Of a DNA stretch of 64,000 bases, positions 1 to 12,099 are shown one piece after another. The notes below the pieces were generated by a model. The model searched no databases, was not told where the DNA came from, and saw only the letters and a list, made by a program, of their open reading frames with translations. This DNA comes from Theocolax elegans (lineage: Eukaryota > Arthropoda > Insecta > Hymenoptera > Cerocephalidae): contig CM047425.1 of assembly GCA_026168455.1 (NCBI GenBank), positions 43,296,711 through 43,360,710 of the forward strand. The letters run 5' to 3'. Both the position numbers and the translations under genes were made by a program. Numbering within the stretch: position 1 is the stretch's first letter; every line of letters starts with the position of its first letter.

Positions 1-850
1 CAACTCAACTTAGTGCGCCAATGCTCAGGTTAATCGCAAGCAAAATAAATTTTATATACAAGGTGCCGGATAAACAATATGGAGCTAGAATTGGTGGAAA
101 TGCTAGAATATTAATATATAAAGCTTGAAAGGTAGCAAGGGTTATGCTTGAAGGGAATGAGGTGGAGCTTGAATGCAAATTAATGGTAGAAAAGTTGTCA
201 ACAAATAATAAAATTTTAAAATTAATAATAAATAATCACCAACCTTTAACTGCTTCGGTTACCAGGATAAATATAAATTTATAATTTTACTTTCTTTTCT
301 ATTTAATTTCGAACAACAAACATTACTTTAATAATTAGTTATTCACTCAAAATTAATAAAATCTAATTTATTTACTAAAATAAAATTTTCTTTATCAAAA
401 TTATAAAAAAAACAAGTCACATTAATAAAATAAAATAAAATGATATGATAGCTGGAAAATTTATAAACAATAGGCTTATTTAAATAAACAATTTTACACA
501 ATACATGAGCATGCTCGTTAAATTAATGACTATTTCAAGCTAGATAAACCAAACTCTTCATCGTTGAGCAAAAGCCAAATTAATTACTTTAAACTTGCTG
601 TAATATTATTTACAAGCATTTTTATAAAAAAAAATTTTTCACTTAGCCAAAAAAAAACAATTTCAAATGACTTACCAAGTCGAAATAATAAAAAAAAATG
701 AAAAATCACAGAATCCTCGCACGAGGTCAAAATGGCCGCCCAAAGCCAATTCCTCGGCGTCCTCCTGTTTGTGTGTGCGGTAATGGCGAACCACGCGATC
801 CCGAAATTTCCCGATTAAAATTTAACACCGGGGTCCTGTCATGGTCGCCA
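1..850 (-). other. Start of the internal region of a minus-strand gypsy-like element (noncoding)
   Basis: Read on the minus strand, this stretch follows the LTR end at 851 and the primer-binding site, so it should be the 5' leader and early internal region of an LTR retrotransposon. It is very AT-rich, with A/T homopolymers and no open frame of useful length on either strand. I found no Gag motif such as a zinc knuckle. It either decayed or is untranslated leader, with gag lying beyond the window edge. Confidence 0.4.
826..850 (-). promoter_or_regulatory. Primer-binding site, tRNA-Arg-like
   Basis: Immediately after the LTR end the minus strand reads TGGCGACCATGACAGGACC. It starts with TGG, the complement of a tRNA CCA tail. 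TGGCGACC followed by a CAGGA block resembles the 3' end of an arginine tRNA, used as primer by many insect gypsy elements. The position directly next to the LTR is visible; the tRNA identity is from memory of the family and not checked. Confidence 0.5.
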
Positions 851-863
851 TAAAACACGTTCA

Positions 864-1103
864 CTGGGGATCAGGGTGAACGGCTCCCATATCATAAAAT
901 AACAACACTTTTAATTTAGCTAGAAATTTAATATTAATCAATTAATAATAATACACAAGTTAAACGAACAACTAGTCACGGTCGCCAGCCGCGTTCACGC
1001 GGCAAAATTTATATTTTGTACTATACGCGATTACCGCACACACACGCACAATCGCAGCTTGACGGGAAGCTGGAAGACAGGGAGTTTAGGCAGGAACTCT
1101 CAC
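864..1103 (-). other. Putative 240-nt intron in the LTR
   Basis: On the minus strand a strong donor, CTGCAG/GTGAGAG, is followed 240 nt later by an acceptor, CCCTGATCCCCAG/TG. The related LTR at 14397-15423 has a donor and an acceptor at corresponding places 245 nt apart. This suggests a spliced leader that starts in the LTR. Splicing itself is inferred. Confidence 0.4.
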
Positions 1104-2154
1104 CTGCAGATGCTCGAATTTAACAATTAATAAAATATAGCCACTCTCGATAATAATTAAGTATGCGTTGTAAAACTACACGTCTCGTTCGACGGCCCGA
1201 CTCGGAATCACCGAGTTCGTCTCGATGTACCGATCAGCGAGTCCGCGCGCATGCGCCACGCGCAACAGTTGGCTCTCATTCGCTTGACTCGGCCGATCCG
1301 ACGTGCGTGTCTTGTTTATGTACAGTGAACACCTCCGTCCCCGTGCACCGTCTCAACTGCTGGATACGAACAACCCGGAGTCGCTTCTACAGGAACAACG
1401 TCAATAAACGGTAAAATACTCTCGTTCCATACAATACTCTGTATTAATGTTAGTTCGTCCGAGTCTGTTTATTTGTTTCAGGTGCGGCGTGCGGGAACGA
1501 CGACATCAACACTGTATGCAGATTTCCTCAGCTACTTCTTCTCACCAGGTTCCGGAGATGCCTGTTCTCAAGTCAATATCTATCTGGATTGTACGAGGTA
1601 ATGTATAAATAGCGTTGTTTCTTCTTTTAACATTAATCTCTTGTGGAAGTAATTTCCTAACCTCAACTCACCTCTCCTTCTCCTTACCTGCAACTAGGTT
1701 TTGACAACCTACTGCGTTCCTCAATTCTAATTTTATATTCAGTATGATTTATTTAATACTGTTGCAGGTACTCGAAGGAGGTTTTGTACCAACGAAGGAT
1801 CAGTACTTCTTGGAGGAGGCTGGATGTTTACTGGTTGTCGACGCTGTCCAATATTACATGTTCTACCTCTACTGCCACCTTCTACGATCACCTTCTCCAG
1901 GACATAAGGAACAGGATTTATAGCAAGACCTCACTCAACTACTTCAGGATTCAACTTCAACTACCGGATAATTATTTACAGAACTGTTATAAGGATAGTG
2001 ATTGTGTGCTTGTGTGCTTATGCGTATCTTGCTGGAGTGCGTACTTCTTCCTCACGGTCTAGCCTATCTGGATTCCGAGTGAGCTTTATAATTAATTCCT
2101 ATAAGCTACGGGGCTTTGGAATATTACATATATAATATAAATATGAATCAAGTA

Positions 2155-2185
2155 TGTGACATGCAGTTATAACTGCCATGTCACA
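2155..2185. repeat. Near-perfect palindrome at the LTR terminus
   Basis: TGTGACATGCAGTTATAACT begins a 31-bp near-palindrome closing with GCCATGTCACA. The two arms differ by a one-base offset (GCAG against GGCAG). The LTR at 14397 starts with the same design. Because it is symmetrical, the LTR orientation was set from the primer site and the far end. Confidence 0.65.
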
Positions 2186-2400
2186 AGTTTGCTTTGTCTG
2201 ATTTTTTAATATATTCGCAGAAAACCCTGCACGGGGCGTCAGCAATCATCGGACCCAATCTGAGTATGTGCTGTTGTTCCTAAGACTTGGACTCGGTGTA
2301 GCTCCTAGAAGATATACTACACTTCAGCTCCTGGGCTACTGAGTGAGCTAATGATGGTGCTCATCCTGGTTCCTTGGGCCCGTTCCTAGTCAAAGAGACT
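2186..2400. other. Unassigned spacer between LTR and satellite
   Basis: About 215 bp of mixed composition, more GC-rich than its neighbours, with no open frame or motif I recognise. It would be flanking target DNA of the minus-strand LTR element, or an unrecognised part of another element. Confidence 0.3.
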
Positions 2401-2731
2401 AATCTATTTAATTTCAGTTCTTCAAAAATTGAACAATTCATTAAACTTGTTGTCACTCCATGGTGAATAAAAGTTAGAATTATTTGTATCTATGCAAGTG
2501 CAGAACTGTAAGCCTAATTGCCCTCTCTATAATGAGTAATCAATCCTGAATTTATCGGATTAAGGCATTAAAAATATTTCAGTACGTAACTGAATTTATA
2601 AAAAAGATTTATGATTATAAAAAAAATGATGAAAAGAAAAATGTTTTAAATGATTTATTTATAAATAGCAGTACACAATTATTATTTATAAGTATCTTAC
2701 GCGTTAATAAAAAACATTTATTGGATTAAGA

Positions 2732-2997
2732 TATTCTATAATTTGAGTTATAGAATAGGATTTTTCACGCAAGCCCAATGACTGGTAATAACTGTTCGTA
2801 GTTATTATATTTAATTTTAGTTATTAAAAAATTGAACAATTTATTAAAATTGTTGTCACTCCATAGTGAGTAAAAGTATCAATTGCTTGTAATTGTGCAA
2901 GTGCAGAACGGTAAGCCTAATTGCCCACTCTATAATGAGTAATCAATCCTGAATTTATCGGATTAAGGCATTAAAAATATTTCAGTACGTAACTGAA
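2732..2997 (+). repeat. Six perfect stem-loops per 402-bp monomer (one example unit)
   Basis: Perfect inverted repeats with short loops: 2732-2741/2748-2757 (tattctataa, 10 bp); 2786-2793/2800-2807 (taataact, 8 bp); 2835-2842/2847-2854 (aacaattt, 8 bp, 4-nt loop); 2927-2930/2937-2940 (actc); 2945-2949/2960-2964 (aatcc); 2981-2986/2992-2997 (ttcagt, 5-nt loop). The same hairpins recur in nearly every monomer. Some variants change a stem base to a G-T pair, as at about 5150 and 9230. Confidence 0.75.
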
Positions 2998-5900
2998 TTT
3001 ATAAAAAAGTTTTATGATTATAAAAAAAATGATGAAAAGAAAAATATTTTAAATGATTTATTTATAAATAGCAGTACACAATTATTATTTATAAATATCT
3101 TACACGTTATTAAAAAACATTTATTGAATTAAGATATTTTATAATTTGAGTTATATAATAGGATTTTTCACGCAAGCACAATGATGGCTAATAACTGTTC
3201 GTAGTTATTATATTTAATTTTAGTTATTAAAAAATTGAACAATTTATTAAAATTGTTGTCACTCCATAGTGAGTAAAAGTATCAATTGCTTGTAATTGTG
3301 CAAGTGCAGAACTGTAAGCCAAATGGCCCACTCTATAATGAGTAATCAATCCTGAATTTATCGGATTAAGGCATTTAAAATATTTCAGTACGTAACTGAA
3401 TTTATAAAAAAGTTTTATGATTATAAAAAAAATGATGAAAAGAAAATTTTTTGAATGATTTATTTATAAATAGCAGTACACAATTATTATTTATAAATAT
3501 CTTACACGTTAATAAAAAACATTTATTGGATTAAGATATTCTATAATTTGAGTTATAGAATAGGATTTTTCACGCAAGCACAATGATGGCTAATAACTGT
3601 TCGTAGTTATTTAATTTAATTTTAGTTATTAAAAAATTGAACAATTTATTAAAATTGTTGTCACTCCATAGTGAGTAAAAGTATCAATTGCTTGTAATTG
3701 TGCAAGTGCAGAACTGTAAGCCAAATGGCCCACTCTATAATGAGTAATCAATCCTGAATTTATCGGATTAAGGCATTTAAAATATTTCAGTACGTAACTG
3801 AATTTATAAAAAAGTTTTATGATTATAAAAAAAAATGATGAAAAGAAAATTTTTGAATGATTTATTTATAAATAGCAGTACACAATTATTATTTATAAAT
3901 ATCTTACACGTTAATAAAAAACATTTATTGGATTAAGATATTCTATAATTTGAGTTATAGAATAGGATTTTTCACGCAAGCCCAATGACTGGTAATAACT
4001 GTTCGTAGTTATTATATTTAATTTTAGTTATTAAAAAAGTGAACAATTTATTAAAATTGTTGTCACTTCATAGTGAGTAAAAGTATCAATTGCTTGTAAT
4101 TGTGCAAGTGCAGAACGGGAAGCCTATTGCCCACTCTATAATGAGTAATCAATCCTGAATTTATCGGATTAAGCATTAAAAATATTTCAGTACGTAACTG
4201 AATTTATAAAAAAGTTTGATGAATATAAAAAAAATGATGAAAAGAAAAATGTTTTAAATGATTTAATTATAAATAGCTGTACACAATTATTATTTATAAA
4301 TATCTTACACGTTATTAAAAAACATTTATTGGAGTAAGATATTCTATAATTTGTGTTATAGAATAGGATTTTTCACGCAAGCACAATGATGGCTAATAAC
4401 TGTTCGTAGTTATTATATTTAATTTTAGTTATTAAAAAATTGAACAATTTATTAAAATTGTTGTCACTCCATAGTGAGTAAAAGTATCAATTGCTTGTAA
4501 TTGTGCAAGTGCAGAACTGTAAGCCAAATGGCCCACTCTATAATGAGTAATCAATCCTGAATTTATCGGATTAAGGCATTTAAAATATTTCAGTACGTAA
4601 CTGAATTTATAAAAAAGTTTTATGATTATAAAAAAAATGATGAAAAGAAAAATGTTTTAAATGATTTATTTATAAATAGCAGTACACAATTATTATTTAT
4701 AAGTATCTTACGCGTTAATAAAAAACATTTATTGGATTAAGATATTCTATAATTTGAGTTATAGAATAGGATTTTTCACGCAAGCCCAATGACTGGTAAT
4801 AACTGTTCGTAGTTATTATATTTAATTTTAGTTATTAAAAAATTGAACAATTTATTAAAATTGTTGTCACTCCATAGTGAGTAAAAGTATCAATTGCTTG
4901 TAATTGTGCAAGTGCAGAACGGTAAGCCTAATTGCCCACTCTATAATGAGTAATCAATCCTGAATTTATCGGATTAAGGCATTAAAATATTTCAGTACGT
5001 AACTGAATTTATAAAAAAGTTTTATGATTATAAAAAAAATGATGAAAAGAAAATTTTTTGAATGATTTATTTATAAATAGCAGTACACAATTATTATTTA
5101 TAAATATCTTACACGTTATTAAAAAACATTTATTGAATTAAGATATTTTATAATTTGAGTTATAGAATAGGATTTTTCACGCAAGCACAATGATGGCTAA
5201 TAACTGTTCGTAGTTATTATATTTAATTTTAGTTATTAAAAAATTGAACAATTTATTAAAATTGTTGTCACTCCATAGTGAGTAAAAGTATCAATTGCTT
5301 GTAATTGTGCAAGTGCAGAACGGTAAGCCTAATGGCCCACTCTATAATGAGTAATCAATCCTGAATTTATCGGATTAAGGCATTTAAAATATTTCAGTAC
5401 GTAACTGAATTTATAAAAAAGTTTTATGATTATAAAAAAAATGATGAAAAGAAAATTTTTTGAATGATTTATTTATAAATAGCAGTACACAATTATTATT
5501 TATAAATATCTTACACGTTATAAAAAACATTTATTGGATTAAGATATTCTATAATTTGAGTTATAGAATAGGATTTTTCACGCAAGCACAATGATGGCTA
5601 ATAACTGTTCGTAGTTATTTATTTAATTTTAGTTATTAAAAAATTGAACAATTTATTAAAATTGTTGTCACTCCATAGTGAGTAAAAGTATCAATTGCTT
5701 GTAATTGTGCAAGTGCAGAACTGTAAGCCAAATGGCCCACTCTATAATGAGTAATCAATCCTGAATTTATCGGATTAAGGCATTTAAAATATTTCAGTAC
5801 GTAACTGAATTTATAAAAAAGTTTTATGATTATAAAAAAAATGATGAAAAGAAAATTTTTTGAATGATTTATTTATAAATAGCAGTACACAATTATTATT

Positions 5901-8900
5901 TATAAATATCTTACACGTTAATAAAAAACATTTATTGGATTAAGATATTCTATAATTTGAGTTATAGAATAGGATTTTTCACGCAAGCCCAATGACTGGT
6001 AATAACTGTTCGTAGTTATTATATTTAATTTTAGTTATTAAAAAATTGAACAATTTATTAAAATTGTTGTCACTCCATAGTGAGTAAAAGTATCAATTGC
6101 TTGTAATTGTGCAAGTGCAGAACTGTAAGCCTAATTGCCCACTCTATAATGAGTAATCAATCCTGAATTTATCGGATTAAGGCCATTAAAATATTTCAGT
6201 ACGTAACTGAATTTATAAAAAAGTTTTATGATTATAAAAAAAATGATGAAAAGAAAAATTTTTTGAATGATTTATTATAAATAGCAGTACACAATTATTA
6301 TTTATAAATATCTTACACGTTAATTAAAAAACATTTATTGGATTAAGATATTCTATAATTTGAGTTATAGAATAGGATTTTTCACTGCAAGCCCAATGAT
6401 TGGTAATAACTGTTCGTAGTTATTATATTTAATTTTAGTTATTAAAAAAGTGAACAATTTATTAAAATTGTTGTCACTCCATAGTGAGTAAAAGTATCAA
6501 TTGCTTGTAATTGTGCAAGTGCAGAACTGTAAGCCAATTGCCCACTCTATAATGAGTAATCAATCCTGAATTTATCGGATTAAGGCATTTAAAATATTTC
6601 AGTACGTAACTGAATTTATAAAAAAGTTTTATGATTATAAAAAAAATGATGAAAAGAAAATTTTTTAATGATTTAATTATAAATAGCAGTACACAATTAT
6701 TATTTATAAATATCTTACACGTTATTAAAAAACATTTATTGGATTAAGATATTCTATAATTTGAGTTATAGAATAGGATTTTTCACGCAAGCACAATGAT
6801 GGCTAATAACTGTTCGTAGTTATTTTATTTAATTTTAGTTATTAAAAAATTGAACAATTTATTAAAATTGTTGTCACTCCATAGTGAGTAAAAGTATCAA
6901 TTGCTTGTAATTGTGCAAGTGCAGAACTGTAAGCCAAATGGCCCACTCTATAATGAGTAATCAATCCTGAATTTATCGGATTAAGGCATTTAAAATATTT
7001 CAGTACGTAACTGAATTTATAAAAAAGTTTTATGATTATAAAAAAAATGATGAAAAGAAAATGTTTTAATGATTTATTTATAAATAGCAGTACACAATTA
7101 TTATTTATAAGTATCTTACGCGTTAATAAAAACATTTATTGGATTAAGATATTCTATAATTTGAGTTATAGAATAGGATTTTTCACGCAAGCCCAATGAC
7201 TGGTAATAACTGTTCGTAGTTATTATATTTAATTTTAGTTATTAAAAAATTGAACAATTTATTAAAATTGTTGTCACTCCATAGTGAGTAAAAGTATCAA
7301 TTGCTTGTAATTGTGCAAGTGCAGAACGGTAAGCCTAATTGCCCACTCTATAATGAGTAATCAATCCTGAATTTATCGGATTAAGGCATTAAAAATATTT
7401 CAGTACGTAACTGAATTTATAAAAAAGTTTTATGATTATAAAAAAAATGATGAAAAGAAAAATATTTTAAATGATTTATTTATAAATAGCAGTACACAAT
7501 TATTATTTATAAATATCTTACACGTTATTAAAAAACATTTATTGAATTAAGATATTTTATAATTTGAGTTATATAATAGGATTTTTCACGCAAGCACAAT
7601 GATGGCTAATAACTGTTCGTAGTTATTATATTTAATTTTAGTTATTAAAAAATTGAACAATTTATTAAAATTGTTGTCACTCCATAGTGAGTAAAAGTAT
7701 CAATTGCTTGTAATTGTGCAAGTGCAGAACTGTAAGCCAAATGGCCCACTCTATAATGAGTAATCAATCCTGAATTTATCGGATTAAGGCATTTAAAATA
7801 TTTCAGTACGTAACTGAATTTATAAAAAAGTTTTATGATTATAAAAAAAATGATGAAAAGAAAATTTTTTGAATGATTTATTTATAAATAGCAGTACACA
7901 ATTATTATTTATAAATATCTTACACGTTAATAAAAAACATTTATTGGATTAAGATATTCTATAATTTGAGTTATAGAATAGGATTTTTCACGCAAGCACA
8001 ATGATGGCTAATAACTGTTCGTAGTTATTTAATTTAATTTTAGTTATTAAAAAATTGAACAATTTATTAAAATTGTTGTCACTCCATAGTGAGTAAAAGT
8101 ATCAATTGCTTGTAATTGTGCAAGTGCAGAACTGTAAGCCAAATGGCCCACTCTATAATGAGTAATCAATCCTGAATTTATCGGATTAAGGCACTTAAAA
8201 TATTTCAGTACGTAACTGAATTTATAAAAAAGTTTTATGATTATAAAAAAAATGATGAAAAGAAAATTTTTTGAATGATTTATTTATAAATAGCAGTACA
8301 CAATTATTATTTATAAATATCTTACACGTTAATAAAAAACATTTATTGGATTAAGATATTCTATAATTTGAGTTATAGAATAGGATTTTTCACGCAAGCC
8401 CAATGACTGGTAATAACTGTTCGTAGTTATTATATTTAATTTTAGTTATTAAAAAAGTGAACAATTTATTAAAATTGTTGTCACTTCATAGTGAGTAAAA
8501 GTATCAATTGCTTGTAATTGTGCAAGTGCAGAACGGGAAGCCTATTTGCCCACTCTATAATGAGTAATCAATCCTGAATTTATCGGATTAAGCCATTAAA
8601 AATATTTCAGTACGTAACTGAATTTATAAAAAATTTTGATGAATATAAAAAAAATGATGAAAAGAAAAATGTTTTAAATGATTTAATTATAAATAGCTGT
8701 ACACAATTATTATTTATAAATATCTTACACGTTATTAAAAAACATTTATTGGAGTAAGATATTCTATAATTTGTGTTATAGAATAGGATTTTTCATGCAA
8801 GCCCAATGATTGGTAATAACTGTTCGTAGTTATTATATTTAATTTTAGTTATTAAAAAAATGAACAATTTATTAAAATTGTTGTCACTCCATAGTGAGTA

Positions 8901-10621
8901 AAAGTATCAATGGCTTGTAATTGTGCAAGTGCAGAACTGTAAGCCAAATTGCCCACTCTATAATGAGTAATCAATCCTGAATTTATCGGATTAAGGCATT
9001 TAAAATATTTCAGTACGTAACTGAATTTATAAAAAAGTTTTATGATTATAAAAAAAATGATGAAAAGAAAATTTTTTGAATGATTTATTTATAAATAGCA
9101 GTACACAATTATTATTTATAAATATCTTACACGTTATTAAAAAACATTTATTGGATTAAGATATTCTATAATTTGAGTTATAGAATAGGACATTTCACGC
9201 AAGCCCAATGATGGCTAATAACTGTTCGTGGTTATTATATTTAATTTTAGTTATTAAAAAAGTGAACAATTCATTAAAATTGTTGTCACTCCATGGTGAG
9301 TAAAAGTGTCAATTGCTTGTAATTGTGCAAGTGCAGAACTGTAAGCCAAATGGCCCACTCTATAATGAGTAATCAATCCTGAATTTATCGGATTAAGGCA
9401 TTTAAAATATTTCAGTACGTAACTGAATTTATAAAAAGTTTTATGCTTATAAAAAAATGATGAAAAGAAAATTTTTTGAATGATTTATTTATAAATAGCA
9501 GTACACAATTATTATTTATAAATATCTTACACGTTAATAAAAAACATTTATTGGATTAAGATATTCTATAATTTGAGTTATAGAATAGGATTTTTCACGC
9601 AAGCACAATGATGGCTAATAACTGTTCGTAGTTATTATATTTAATTTTAGTTATTAAAAAATTGAACAATTTATTAAAATTGTTGTCACTCCATAGTGAG
9701 TAAAAGTATCAATTGCTTGTAATTGTGCAAGTGCAGAACGGGAAGCCTATTTGCCCACTCTATAATGAGTAATCAATCCTGAATTTATCGGATTAAGGCA
9801 TTAAAAATATTTCAGTACGTAACTGAATTTATAAAAAATTTTGATGAATATAAAAAAATGATGAAAGAAAAATGTTTTAAATGATTTAATTATAAATAGC
9901 TGTACACAATTATTATTTATAAATATCTTACACGTTATTAAAAAACATTTATTGGAGTAAGATATTCTATAATTTGTGTTATAGAATAGGATTTTTCATG
10001 CAAGCCCAATGATTGGTAATAACTGTTCGTAGTTATTATATTTAATTTTAGTTATTAAAAAAATGAACAATTTATTAAAATTGTTGTCACTCCATAGTGA
10101 GTAAAAGTATCAATGGCTTGTAATTGTGCAAGTGCAGAACTGTAAGCCAAATGGCCCACTCTATAATGAGTAATCAATCCTGAATTTATCGGATTAAGGC
10201 ATTAAAATATTTCAGTACGTAACTGAATTTATAAAAAAGTTTTATGATTATAAAAAAATGATGAAAAGAAAATTTTTTGAATGATTTATTTATAAATAGC
10301 AGTACACAATTATTATTTATAAATATCTTACACGTTATTAAAAAACATTTATTGGATTAAGATATTCTATAATTTGAGTTATAGAATAGGACATTTTCAC
10401 GCAAGCCCAATGATGGCTAATAACTGTTCGTAGTTATTATATTTAATTTTAGTTATTAAAAAATGAACAATTTATTAAAATTGTTGTCACTCCATAGTGA
10501 GTAAAAGTATCAATTGCTTGTAATTGTGCAAGTGCAGAACTGTAAGCCAATGGCCCACTCTATAATGAGTAATCAATCCTGAATTTATCGGATTAAGGCA
10601 TTTAAAATATTTCAGTACGTA

Positions 10622-10761
10622 ACTGAATTTATAAAAAGTTTTATGATTATAAAAAAATGATGTAAAGAAAATGTTTTAAATGATTTATTATACTGAATTT
10701 AAAATAATTTTTATGTTTATAAAAAAAATGATGTAAAGAAAAACGTTTAAAATGATTTAAT
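10622..10761 (+). repeat. 70-bp duplication inside one satellite monomer
   Basis: The block starting actgaattt at 10622 restarts at 10692. The second copy is diverged (aaaataatttttatg in place of ataaaaagttttatg). This explains why the monomer starting at 10462 spans 471 bp and not 402. Confidence 0.75.
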
Positions 10762-11862
10762 TATAAATAGCAGTACACAATTATTATTTATAAATATCTT
10801 ACACGTTATTAAAAAATATTTATTGGAGTAAGATATTCTATAATTTGTGTTATAGAATAGGATTTTTCACGCAAGCACAATGATGGCTAATAACTGTTCG
10901 TAGTTATTATATTTAATTTTAGTTATTAAAAAAGTAAACAATTTATTAAAATTGTTCACTCCATAGTGAGTAAAAGTATCAATTGCTTGTAATAGTGCAA
11001 GTGCAGAACTGCAAGCCTAATTGCCCACTCTATAATGAGTAATCAATCCTGAATTTATCGGATTAAGGCATTAAAAATATTTCAGTACGTAACTGAATTT
11101 ATAAAAAATTTTGATGAATATAAAAAAAATGATGAAAAGAAAATTTTTTGAATGATTTATTTATAAATAGCAGTACACAATTATTATTTATAAATATCTT
11201 ACACGTTATTAAAAAACATTTATTGGAGTAAGATATTCTATAATTTGTGTTATAGAATAGGACATTTCACGCAAGCCCAATGATGGCTAATAACTGTTCG
11301 TAGTTATTATATTTAATTTTAGTTATTAAAAAAGTAAACAATTTATTAAAATTGTTCACTCCATAGTGAGTAAAAGTATCAATTGCTTGTAATAGTGCAA
11401 GTGCAGAACTGCAAGCCTAATTGCCCACTCTATAATGAGTAATCAATCCTGAATTTATCGGATTAAGGCATTAAAAATATTTCAGTACGTAACTGAATTT
11501 ATAAAAAATTTTGATAAATATAAAAAAAATGATGAAAAGAAAAATGTTTTAAATGATTTAATTATAAATAGCTGTACACAATTATTATTTATAAATATCT
11601 TACACGTTATTAAAAAACATTTATTGGTGTAAGATATTCTATAATTTGTGTTATAGAATAGGATTTTTCATGCAAGCCCAATGATTGGTAATAACTGTTC
11701 GTAGTTATTATATTTATTTTTAGTTATTAAAAAAGTGAACAATTTATTAAAATTGTTGTCACTCCATAGTGAGTAAAAGTATCAATGGCTTGTAATTGTG
11801 CAAGTGCAGAACTGTAAGCCAAATTGCCCACTCTATAATGAGTAATCAATCCTGAATTTATC

Positions 11863-12099
11863 ATACACGCTAAAAAGACATTCTCAAAGTTGGAGAAGAA
11901 AAAAAATTTTTTTTGCTCTTGATCAATAGAGAACAAATTTCTTCAAGCTTAGGTTATATTATCTCCACAAAATCAAATCACAGTGTTAGTATAACTACGC
12001 CATCTACCGACATCATTTGAATCGTACGCTAGATGGCGTAGTATACTGATAATGCAACCTACTATATCGACGGCAGGTCGATAATACAGTCATAAAAAT
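11863..12099. other. Spacer between satellite and gypsy relic
   Basis: No reading frame here has support. Visible structure: a symmetric A8T8 tract at 11899-11914, an 18-19-bp inverted repeat at 11988-12047, and a perfect 7-bp hairpin at 12065-12083 (tatcgac, loop ggcag, gtcgata). The satellite stops abruptly at 11862 and gypsy RT homology begins near 12100. Confidence 0.5.
11988..12047. repeat. Inverted repeat with ctacgccatcta arms
   Basis: The left arm 11988-12006 (agtataactacgccatcta) pairs with the right arm 12030-12047 (tagatggcgtagtatact) with one extra base; the loop is 23 nt. The size would fit a tiny foldback element or the fused ends of a terminal-inverted-repeat element. It lies directly before the broken edge of the gypsy RT. 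Confidence 0.7.

Larger units (their letters stand above)
851..2185 (-). mobile_element. LTR of a Ty3/gypsy-like retrotransposon (minus strand)
   Basis: On the minus strand the segment opens with TGTGACATGG inside a palindrome and ends just before a tRNA-Arg-like primer-binding site. It shares several blocks in the same order with the LTR at 14397-15423: the palindromic TGTGACAT start, a CpG-rich core (1163-1414 here), a CAG/GTGAG donor-like site, an ACCGTGACT-like block and a CCCTGATCCCCAGTG block near the end. It is longer (1335 against 1027 bp) and the middle is not alignable by eye, so it is a relative and not the same copy. No matching second LTR lies in the window. The exact 3' end could be off by a few bases. 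Confidence 0.55.
2401..11862 (+). repeat. Tandem satellite array, ~402-bp AT-rich monomer, ~24 copies
   Basis: The landmark ATTGAACAATTTATTAAAA (with variants) recurs at 2428, 2831, 3234, 3636, 4038, 4439, 4842, 5243, 5643, 6045, 6449, 6849, 7249, 7652, 8054, 8456, 8859, 9261, 9661, 10062, 10462, 10933, 11333 and 11734. Spacing is 400-404 bp except one 471-bp unit. The first unit is clearly divergent and the last is cut inside GAATTTATC, as expected for array edges. Internal copies are nearly identical and all in one orientation. Open frames inside it on the minus strand (for example 6842-7135 and 11727-11936) are read-through and not genes. The monomer matches no family I know. Confidence 0.95.

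Noticed and set aside
732..818. 28-residue ORF starting MAAQSQFLGVLLFVCAVMAN that resembles a signal peptide
   Set aside because: It overlaps the minus-strand primer site and leader of an LTR element and has no mature part or support. A hydrophobic run this short can arise by chance.
1163..2062. Plus-strand ORFs of 83 and 92 residues (1163-1414, 1784-2062)
   Set aside because: They fall in the CpG-rich core and body of the minus-strand LTR, have no recognisable domain, and disagree with the LTR orientation.
2401..11862. Minus-strand open frames at 6842-7135 and 11727-11936
   Set aside because: They lie within the 402-bp satellite; the same peptide tail repeats in both because it is monomer sequence, and the second crosses the array edge.
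2401..11862. Hammerhead-type self-cleaving motif in the 402-bp satellite
   Set aside because: I looked for CTGATGA with a paired stem and GAAAC. Only tgatgaaaag-like runs exist, without the flanking core or stems.
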